Part shown: piece by piece, positions 57,567-64,000 of the stretch
Layout of the letters: every line of letters starts with the position of its first letter
Numbering within the stretch: position 1 is the stretch's first letter
Assembly: GCF_039543385.1 (NCBI RefSeq)
Contig: NZ_BAABJQ010000010.1
Location: 186,001 to 250,000 of the forward strand
DNA: 64,000 nt
Source: Rugosimonospora acidiphila
Lineage (GTDB): Bacteria; Actinomycetota; Actinomycetes; Mycobacteriales; Micromonosporaceae
Direction: 5' to 3'
Program-made: the position numbers and the translations under genes
Notes under the pieces: generated by a model
What the model saw: only the letters and a program-made list of their open reading frames with translations
The model's database searches: none
What the model was told of the DNA's origin: nothing

Positions 57567-59669
57567 GTGACCGAACTCCGGCGCGACGACAAAGATCAAC
57601 AACTCGCCTCGGCGCGGGTCGATCACGCCGACACCAGGCTCACCACCGATCAGGGCATCCCGGTCGAGGACACCGACAACTCGCTGCACGCTGGCACGCG
57701 GGGCCCCAGCCTGCTGGAGGACTTCCACCTCCGCGAGAAGGTGATGCGCTTCGACCACGAGCGGATCCCCGAACGGGTGGTACACGCCCGGGGCTCGGGC
57801 GCGTACGGCTACTTCCAGGTCTACGAGTCGCTGGCCCGGTACACCACCGCCGAGTTCCTGTGCGACCCGTCGCTGCATACCCCGGTGTTCGTCAGGTTCT
57901 CCACGGTCCAGGGCTCGCGCGGCTCCGCTGACACCGTGCGGGACGTGCGTGGCTTCGCCACGAAGTTCTACACCGGCCAGGGCAACTTCGACCTGGTCGG
58001 CAACAACATGCCGGTGTTCTTCATCCAGGACGGGATCAAGTTCCCCGACGTCATCCACGCGGTCAAGCCCCAGCCCCGCAACGAGATCCCGCAGGGCGCC
58101 TCCGCGCACGACAGCTTCTGGGACTTCGTATCCCAGCAGCCGGAGACCATGCACCACGTCATGTGGCTGATGTCCGACCGGGCCATCCCGCGCAGCTTCC
58201 GCACCATGCAGGGCTTCGGGGTGCACACCTTCCGGCTGGTCAACGCGCAGGGCGGGAACACGTTCGTGAAGTTCCACTGGACCCCGGTGCTCGGCACGCA
58301 CTCCCTGGTCTGGAACGAGGCGCAGAAGATCGCCGGCGTGGACCCGGACTTCAACCGGCGCGACCTGTGGGAGTCCATCGAGTCCGGGGCGCTGCCCGAG
58401 TACGAGCTCGGGCTGCAGTTCATCCCGGAGGACCGGGAGTTCGACTTCGACTGGGACTTGCTGGACCCGACGAAGATCATCCCGGAGGAGCTGGTTCCGG
58501 TCACCCCGGTCGGGAAGCTGGTGCTCAACCGCAACCCGGACAACTTCTTCGCCGAGACCGAACAGGTAGCGTTCTGCGTCGGCAACGTGGTGCCCGGCAT
58601 CGACTTCACCGACGATCCGCTGCTGCAGGCGCGGCTGTTCTCGTACCTGGACACCCAGCTGACCCGGCTCGGTGGGCCCAACTTCGCGCAGCTACCGGTC
58701 AACCGGCCGCTGGCTCCGGTGCATCACCACCAGCAGGACGGGTTCGGCCAGCACGAGATCCCGATGGGGGAGGGCAACTACCACCCGAACACGCTCGGCG
58801 GCGGCTGCCCGGTGGTACCGGGGGGCGACGGGTTCCGGCACTTCCCGGAGCGGGTGGACGGGCACAAGATCCGGCGCCGCAGCGAGACCTTCGCCGACCA
58901 CTACAGCCAGGCGACGCTGTTCTGGAACAGCATGTCGGACTGGGAGCGCTCGCACATCATCGAGGCGTACCGGTTCGAGTTGGGCAAGTGCGACCGGATG
59001 GACGTCCGGAAGCGGCTGGTCGACCACCTGGAGCAGATCGATCACCAGTTGGCAGTGGCCGTCGCCGCCGGCATCGGCGTGGACGAGCCCGCACCGGTCG
59101 GCGAGAACCACGGGCGCAGCTCCCCGGCGCTGAGCCTGACCGCGCGGACCGGTGAGGGAGTCCTCGGCCGGCGCGTGGCGATCCTCGCCGCCCCGGGCGT
59201 GGAGGAGGTCGGCCTGTCCCGGCTGTGCCAGGCGCTCGACCAGCGGGGCGCGAAGGCCGACCTGCTCGCGCCGGCGGCCGGCCCGCTGCGCACCAACAAC
59301 CAGGACACGCTCGAACTACCGGAGGCGAAGGCGCTGAACACGATGGCCTCGGTGCTCTACGACGCCGTGGTGATCGCCGGCGGCGAGGACAGCGCGGCGG
59401 CGCTGGTCGAGGACGGGTACGCGGTGCACTTCGTGGCCGAGGCATACCTGCACGCCAAGCCGATCGGCGCGGTGGCCGAGGGGGTGAGCCTGCTGCGGCG
59501 GGCGGGACTGCCGGGCGCGGACGGCGCACCGGCCCCGGACGGTGCCGGGGCCGGGGTGGTAATCCAGACTGAGAACGGGCCGGCCGGCGCCGACTTCCTG
59601 GAGGAGTTCATCGGCGCGCTGACCGGCCAGCGGTACTTCCAGCGACCCCGCAAGGCCGTCGTCGCCTGA
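57567..59669 (+). CDS. katE: large-subunit (HPII-type) catalase
   Basis: A 700-aa monofunctional catalase of clade 2. AGGAGG lies 7 bases before GTG 57,567. Heme pocket: essential His in RVVHARGSGAYGYF, Asn in DLVGNNMPVFFIQD, proximal Tyr in ARLFSYLDTQLTRLG. A C-terminal GATase1/PfpI-like domain (residues about 540-690; RRVAILAAPGVEEVGLSRLC, VVIAGGEDSAAALVEDGYAV) is typical of the large-subunit type. It removes hydrogen peroxide in the cytoplasm. Confidence 0.96.
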   Translation: MTELRRDDKDQQLASARVDHADTRLTTDQGIPVEDTDNSLHAGTRGPSLLEDFHLREKVMRFDHERIPERVVHARGSGAYGYFQVYESLARYTTAEFLCDPSLHTPVFVRFSTVQGSRGSADTVRDVRGFATKFYTGQGNFDLVGNNMPVFFIQDGIKFPDVIHAVKPQPRNEIPQGASAHDSFWDFVSQQPETMHHVMWLMSDRAIPRSFRTMQGFGVHTFRLVNAQGGNTFVKFHWTPVLGTHSLVWNEAQKIAGVDPDFNRRDLWESIESGALPEYELGLQFIPEDREFDFDWDLLDPTKIIPEELVPVTPVGKLVLNRNPDNFFAETEQVAFCVGNVVPGIDFTDDPLLQARLFSYLDTQLTRLGGPNFAQLPVNRPLAPVHHHQQDGFGQHEIPMGEGNYHPNTLGGGCPVVPGGDGFRHFPERVDGHKIRRRSETFADHYSQATLFWNSMSDWERSHIIEAYRFELGKCDRMDVRKRLVDHLEQIDHQLAVAVAAGIGVDEPAPVGENHGRSSPALSLTARTGEGVLGRRVAILAAPGVEEVGLSRLCQALDQRGAKADLLAPAAGPLRTNNQDTLELPEAKALNTMASVLYDAVVIAGGEDSAAALVEDGYAVHFVAEAYLHAKPIGAVAEGVSLLRRAGLPGADGAPAPDGAGAGVVIQTENGPAGADFLEEFIGALTGQRYFQRPRKAVVA

Positions 59670-59699
59670 TCCGCCCGCACCGCCCCGGATGACTTCCGA

Positions 59700-59739
59700 A
59701 TCTTGGTGGGTTTCCCCGCGCGGGAAAACCCACCAAGAT
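59700..59739. terminator. bidirectional terminator between katE and tex
   Basis: ATCTTGGTGGGTTT and its complement AAACCCACCAAGAT surround a CG-rich loop, with A and T runs inside the stem on either side. It lies between the two convergent genes. Confidence 0.85.
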
Positions 59740-59758
59740 CTCACGTTTCAGGCGTGGG

Positions 59759-62275
59759 TCAGCGGCGGTCGCGGCCCTTGTCCACGAGGCCGGCGCGGCG
59801 CAGTGCGTCGGCCATGGCGGTGTTGAAGGCGCGCGAACCTCCGCCGCCCCCGGAGCCGCCCGAGCCACCCGAGCCGCCTGAGCCGCCACTGGAGCCGCCG
59901 GGGGCACCGCCCTTGGCTCCGCTGGAGCCTCCGGTGCCGCCGCGGGAACCGCCCGAACGGCTGCCCGAGCGCCCCGAGCGCCGCCGCTCCGGCCCGTCAC
60001 CGGAGCCACCCTGACCGGCACCCGTACCAGGGGCGCCGCCCCCGCCGGGGGCGCCGGGAGCGCCTCCGCCACCCGGCGCGCCCCCGGCGGCGTCCAGCGG
60101 CTCGTCCAGCCGCAGCGTCAGCGAGATGCGCTTGCGCGCGATGTCCACGTCGAGCACCTTCACCCGTACGATGTTGCCCGGCTTGACCACATCACGCGGA
60201 TCTTTCACGAAATTCTTCGACATCGCGGACACGTGGACCAGCCCGTCCTGGTGCACCCCGATGTCGACGAACGCGCCGAACGCGGCCACGTTGGTGACCA
60301 CGCCCTCCAGCTGCATGCCGGGCTTGAGGTCGGCGAGGGTCTCCACGCCGTCGGCGAACACGGCGGTCTTGAAGGCCGGGCGCGGGTCGCGGCCCGGCTT
60401 GTCCAGCTCGCCGAGGATGTCGCTGACGGTGGGCAGGCCGAAGGTGTCGTCCACGAAGTCGGTGGGTTTGATCTTGCGCAGCAGCGCCGTGTTGCCGATC
60501 AACGAGGTGATGTCGGTGCTGGTGGCGTCGATGATCCGGCGCACCACCGGATATGCCTCGGGGTGCACGCTGGAGGCGTCGAGCGGGTCGTCGCCGCCGC
60601 GGATGCGCAGGAACCCGGCGCACTGCTCGAACGCCTTGGGGCCGAGCCTGGAGACCTGCAGGAGCGCCTGGCGGGACCGGAACGGCCCGTTGGCGTCCCG
60701 GTGCGCCACGATGCTGCCGGCCAGCCCGGAGCCGACGCCGGACACCCGGGTCAGCAGCGGCGCGGAGGCGGTGTTCACGTCCACGCCGACCGCGTTGACG
60801 CAGTCCTCCACCACCGCGTCCAGCGACTTGGCGAGCTTGCTCTCGGCCAGGTCGTGCTGGTATTGGCCCACGCCGATCGACTTAGGGTCGATCTTGACCA
60901 GCTCGGCCAGCGGATCCTGGAGCCGGCGGGCGATGGAGACCGCCCCGCGCAGCGACACGTCCATGCCGGGCAACTCCTGCGAGGCGTACGCGGAGGCCGA
61001 ATACACCGAGGCGCCGGCCTCGGACACCATCACCTTGGTCAGGCTCAGGTCGGTGTGCGCGGCGATCAGATCGGTGGCCAGCTTGTCGGTCTCCCGGGAG
61101 GCGGTGCCGTTGCCGATCGCGATGAGCTCGACGCCGTGTGCGTGGGCCAGCCGGGCCAGGGTGGCGATCGACTCGTCCCAGCGGCGCTGCGGTACGTGCG
61201 GGTAGATGGTCTCGGTGGCGACCACCTTGCCGGTCGCGTCGACGACCGCGACCTTCACCCCGGTGCGGAAGCCCGGGTCCAGGCCCATCGTGGTGCGCGC
61301 CCCGGCCGGCGCGGCGAGCAGCAGGTCGCGCAGGTTGGCGGCGAACACCCGGACGGCCTCGTCCTCGGCCGCCTGGCGCAGCCGCATCCGCAGGTCGATC
61401 GACAGGTGCCCGAGGACGCGGGTGCGCCAGGCCCAGCGCACGGTCTCCACCAGCCATCGGTCGGCGGGCCGGCCGGCGTCCGAGATGCCGAACTGCGCGG
61501 CGATGTTCCGCTCGTAGCTGCTCGGCCCGTCCACCGGCTCCTCGGGCTCCATGACCAGGTCGAGCGCCTCCTCCTTCTCGCCCCGGAACAGCGCCAGGAT
61601 GCGGTGCGAGGGCAGCGTGGTCAGTGGCTCGGAGAAGTCGAAGTAGTCGGAGAACTTGGCCCCCGTGTCCTCCTTGCCCTCGCGCACCTTGGACACCATC
61701 CGGCCCCGCGACCACATCTGCTCGCGCAGCGCGCCGATCAGGTCGGCGTCCTCGGCGAACCGCTCGGTCAGAATGGCCCGGGCGCCCTCCAGCGCGGCGG
61801 CCGCGTCGGCCACGCCCTTGTCGGCGTCGACATATCCGCCGGCGGTGGCCTGCGGATCGAGGCCCGGATCGGCGAGCAGCGCGTCGGCCAGCGGCTCCAG
61901 GCCGGCCTCCCGGGCGATCTGCGCCTTGGTCCGCCGCTTGGGCTTGTAGGGCAGGTAGATGTCCTCGAGCCGAGCCTTCGAGTCGGCCGCCATGATCTGG
62001 CCCAGCAGGGCGTCGTCGAGCTTGCCCTGGCCGCGGATCGACTCGATGATCGCGGTGCGCCGCTCCTCCAGCTCCCGCAGGTAACCCAGTCGCTCCTCGA
62101 GGGTGCGCAGCTGCGCGTCATCGAGGGCGCCGGTGGCTTCCTTGCGGTACCGAGCGACGAACGGCACGGTCGCTCCGCCGTCGAGCAGATCCACGGCCGC
62201 CCGGACCTGTCCTTCCCGGACGCCGAGCTCGGTGGCGATCTGCTGATTAATGGAGGCGGTCACGGTGGTGGTCAC
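59759..62275 (-). CDS. tex: Tex-family RNA-binding transcription accessory protein
   Basis: An 838-aa protein. N-terminal helical Tex domain (VPFVARYRKEATGALDDAQL, IYLPYKPKRRTKAQIAREAG), a YqgF/RNase H-like domain (TTMGLDPGFRTGVKVAVVDA, ELIAIGNGTASRETDKLATD), HhH motifs (VGVDVNTASAPLLTRVSGVG), and an S1 domain (MQLEGVVTNVAAFGAFVDIG). The last about 110 residues are a Gly/Ser/Arg-rich disordered tail ending in a short helix, longer than in most Tex proteins. Confidence 0.96.
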   Translation of the reverse strand: MTTTVTASINQQIATELGVREGQVRAAVDLLDGGATVPFVARYRKEATGALDDAQLRTLEERLGYLRELEERRTAIIESIRGQGKLDDALLGQIMAADSKARLEDIYLPYKPKRRTKAQIAREAGLEPLADALLADPGLDPQATAGGYVDADKGVADAAAALEGARAILTERFAEDADLIGALREQMWSRGRMVSKVREGKEDTGAKFSDYFDFSEPLTTLPSHRILALFRGEKEEALDLVMEPEEPVDGPSSYERNIAAQFGISDAGRPADRWLVETVRWAWRTRVLGHLSIDLRMRLRQAAEDEAVRVFAANLRDLLLAAPAGARTTMGLDPGFRTGVKVAVVDATGKVVATETIYPHVPQRRWDESIATLARLAHAHGVELIAIGNGTASRETDKLATDLIAAHTDLSLTKVMVSEAGASVYSASAYASQELPGMDVSLRGAVSIARRLQDPLAELVKIDPKSIGVGQYQHDLAESKLAKSLDAVVEDCVNAVGVDVNTASAPLLTRVSGVGSGLAGSIVAHRDANGPFRSRQALLQVSRLGPKAFEQCAGFLRIRGGDDPLDASSVHPEAYPVVRRIIDATSTDITSLIGNTALLRKIKPTDFVDDTFGLPTVSDILGELDKPGRDPRPAFKTAVFADGVETLADLKPGMQLEGVVTNVAAFGAFVDIGVHQDGLVHVSAMSKNFVKDPRDVVKPGNIVRVKVLDVDIARKRISLTLRLDEPLDAAGGAPGGGGAPGAPGGGGAPGTGAGQGGSGDGPERRRSGRSGSRSGGSRGGTGGSSGAKGGAPGGSSGGSGGSGGSGGSGGGGGSRAFNTAMADALRRAGLVDKGRDRR

Positions 62276-62329
62276 GGTGCGCCATCCTACGGGTGCCCGC
62301 CGACACTTCCCGGGATGGTCTAATCGGGC

Positions 62330-62875
62330 GTGGTCAGATACGCGGTCATGCTGCGCGGCATCAATCTCGGCTCGAACCGCCGGGTCACCATGCAGGACCT
62401 GCGTGCCCTGCTGTCCGGCCTCGGCTACCAGGACGTGCGCACGCTGCTGCAGAGCGGCAACGCGGTGTTCGGCGCCGCTAGCCGCAAACCGGACAAGCTC
62501 TCCGCGGAGATCACCGACCGGCTGGCCGCGGAGCTGGGCATGGACATCGGCTGCGTCATCCGCACCGCCGACGAGCTGGCCGCCGTCGTGGCGGCCAACC
62601 CGTTCCCGGACAAGGCCACCGAGGGTGCCAAGTTGGCGGTGACCTTCCTGGACGGGCCGGTGGATCCGGCCCGGTTCGCCGACACCGACCCGGCCGACTT
62701 CGCCCCCGACGAGTTCCGGCTGGCCGGCCGGGAGGTCTACGTGTGGCTGCCCAACGGGTTCAGCAACAGCCGGATTCCGGTGAACTTCTGGGACAAGCGG
62801 ATCGACCGGGTGTCGACCACCCGCAACTGGAACACGGTCACCAAGCTGCTGGCGATGGTGAGCGGCGCCGCGTGA
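62330..62875 (+). CDS. DUF1697 family protein
   Basis: A 181-aa protein, GTG 62,330. Family signature: YAVMLRGINLGSNRRVTMQD, LRALLSGLGYQDVRTLLQSG, NAVF, and the C-terminal PNGFSNSRIPVNFWDK and TTRNWNTVTKLLAM. Small cytoplasmic alpha/beta protein of unknown function, common in bacteria. Confidence 0.92.
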   Translation: MVRYAVMLRGINLGSNRRVTMQDLRALLSGLGYQDVRTLLQSGNAVFGAASRKPDKLSAEITDRLAAELGMDIGCVIRTADELAAVVAANPFPDKATEGAKLAVTFLDGPVDPARFADTDPADFAPDEFRLAGREVYVWLPNGFSNSRIPVNFWDKRIDRVSTTRNWNTVTKLLAMVSGAA

Positions 62876-62904
62876 TGAGCGCCGCCCGGTGATCGCCGCG
62901 CGGG

Positions 62905-63651
62905 CTACAGCCCGCCGTTGCTGTACAGCAGTTGGCCGTTGACCCAGCCGCCCTGCGGCGAGCAGAGGAACGCGACGAGGTTGGCGCAGTCCACCGGCTC
63001 GCCCAGCCGACCCAGCGGGGTCGCCTCGGTGAAGCGTTTGATCAACTCCGGGGTCATCCAGCCGGTGTCGACCGGGCCCGGATTGATGACGTTGGCGGTC
63101 ACGCCCAGGTGGCGCAGCTCCTTCGCGGCCGCGATGGTGATCCGGTCCAGCGCGCCCTTGCTGGCCCCGTACGGCAGGTTGTCGACCGTGTGATCGCTGG
63201 TCAGCGCGATGATGCGCCCGGCGCCGAAGGGCTCCCGGTAGCGCCGGGCGAACTCGCGGATGAGCAGCCAGGAGGCCCGGGTGTTGACCGCGAAGTGCCG
63301 GTCGAAGCTCTCCAGGCTGGTGTTCAGCAGGCCGGAATCCACCGACTCGCAGTGCGCCATGACCAGCGCCCGGACCGGGCCGAGCGCGCCGACCACCTCG
63401 TCCAGGAGGCGGGCCGGGGCCTCGGGGTCGGTCAGGTCGGCGGGCGCACCGTGACCGCGCGCGCCCAGCTCGGCGAGCTGGTGCTCGATCCGTTCGGGGG
63501 CCTCGTCGTCGGCGCCCCAGACCATCCGCTGGTCGTACGGCCGCCAGTACGAGTAACCGATGTCCCAGCCCTCGGCGGCCAGCCGGGCCACGATGGCCGC
63601 GCCGATGCCGACCCGTCGTCCGACCCCGGTCACCAGCGCCACAGGTCTCAT
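62905..63651 (-). CDS. classical SDR oxidoreductase
   Basis: A 248-aa protein. Cofactor loop ALVTGVGRRVGIGAAIVARL (TG-x3-G-x-G variant, with an extra Arg that favours NADP), the N-A-H-like MAHCESVD, and catalytic Tyr-x-x-x-Lys in NLPYGASKGALDRI. The C-terminus has INPGPVDTGWM. Cytoplasmic reductase, substrate unknown; close in style to 3-oxoacyl-ACP reductase-like proteins. Confidence 0.9.
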   Translation of the reverse strand: MRPVALVTGVGRRVGIGAAIVARLAAEGWDIGYSYWRPYDQRMVWGADDEAPERIEHQLAELGARGHGAPADLTDPEAPARLLDEVVGALGPVRALVMAHCESVDSGLLNTSLESFDRHFAVNTRASWLLIREFARRYREPFGAGRIIALTSDHTVDNLPYGASKGALDRITIAAAKELRHLGVTANVINPGPVDTGWMTPELIKRFTEATPLGRLGEPVDCANLVAFLCSPQGGWVNGQLLYSNGGL

Positions 63652-63797
63652 CCCAGCGACCTTAGGCGAAGAGGGGAGGGCGGGGGAGCGGTTTCTGATC
63701 CCGCCCCGTGCGGTCCGGCCGGGCCTGCCCGACGCCGGTCAGGGATGAGGTCGGCCGGCCCGTCCCCCGTTGACGAGCCGGCCGTGATCATGGTGGG

Positions 63798-64000
63798 TCA
63801 GAGCGTGACGGCGATCCGGTTGTCCACCGACGTCACCCCGGGGGCGGACCAGGCCACCCGCTCGGCCTCCTGCTTCTCGACCCACGAGCGCACCGAACCC
63901 CGCAGAATCACCTTGTCGGTCTCGACGTCGACGTTGACCTGCTCGGCGTCGGTCTCCGCGTTGCGGCTCAGCGCGTCCTCGATGCGCTGGCGCAGCTCCC
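63798..64000 (-). CDS. BON-domain protein, 5' part outside the window
   Basis: The last 66 codons of a gene that starts beyond the right edge, stop at 63,800-63,798. ELRQRIEDALSRNAETDAEQ, VNVDVETDKVILRGSVRSWV and AWSAPGVTSVDNRIAVTL form a BON domain (phospholipid- or envelope-associated in many proteins). The family often has two or three BON repeats. Confidence 0.85.
   Translation of the reverse strand, partial: ELRQRIEDALSRNAETDAEQVNVDVETDKVILRGSVRSWVEKQEAERVAWSAPGVTSVDNRIAVTL

Overview
The window is high-GC actinobacterial chromosome. Codon use is strongly G/C at third positions, GTG starts and ATGA/GTGA overlaps are common, and at least one promoter looks leaderless. The gene set (a bacterial expansin with CBM2, PknB-type kinases, MmyB-type regulators, a large-subunit catalase, a form I CO dehydrogenase) fits an Actinomycetes soil bacterium. 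I infer Micromonosporaceae as the most likely family, without proof.

Layout. 1-10.6 kb holds a truncated SDR gene, two TetR regulators, a Tat-exported hydrolase, an amidase, a DUF3883 gene split by a frameshift, and a TetR-ABC-permease operon. 10.7-20.6 kb is a decayed integration hotspot. An intact tRNA-Val(CAC) sits at 20,520-20,591, and two further copies of its 3' half (16,772 and 12,611) mark the distal ends of two related integrative elements arranged in tandem. The proximal element carries an ESX/WXG100-like four-gene operon and an N-terminally cut tyrosine integrase. The distal one carries a PadR operon, an integrase pseudogene with a LacI-type HTH inserted in it, an IS5-family remnant and other broken genes. 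A separate ~115-bp repeat occurs at 11.1 and 14.9 kb.

20.7-26.0 kb contains an HTH/hydrolase/SRPBCC operon, a spermidine-synthase-like methyltransferase and a large membrane GAF-PAS protein. 26.4-28.0 kb is a dense one-strand tRNA array: ten tRNAs with a readable cloverleaf (Arg, Asn, Met-like, Lys, Arg, Ile, Leu-like, Gln, Glu, Trp) interleaved with seven degenerate tRNA-like loci. Several units encode CCA and are 1-4 nt apart. A 44-codon ORF with its own promoter, a tandem-repeat 5' UTR and an intrinsic terminator lies directly upstream. This array and its leader are the most unusual part of the window.

28.5-44.1 kb holds a UDP-glucose 4-epimerase fused to an MGDG-synthase-like glycosyltransferase followed by a NodB deacetylase, a HelD/HelR-type helicase, an orphan ParA with a small partner, a membrane FKBP, citrate synthase, a Ser/Thr kinase and a secreted expansin-CBM2. 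44.2-55.0 kb is a complete aerobic CO oxidation locus: coxM-coxS-coxL (CoxL with the form I AYACSFR loop), an XdhC-YHS fusion, and MoxR ATPase, VWA and CoxG genes on the minus strand. Divergent from it are a LysR regulator, a second XdhC-family gene and a MobA-like nucleotidyltransferase. 55.1-64.0 kb ends with a hydrolase, a TetR gene, katE, tex, a DUF1697 gene, an SDR gene and a truncated BON-domain gene.
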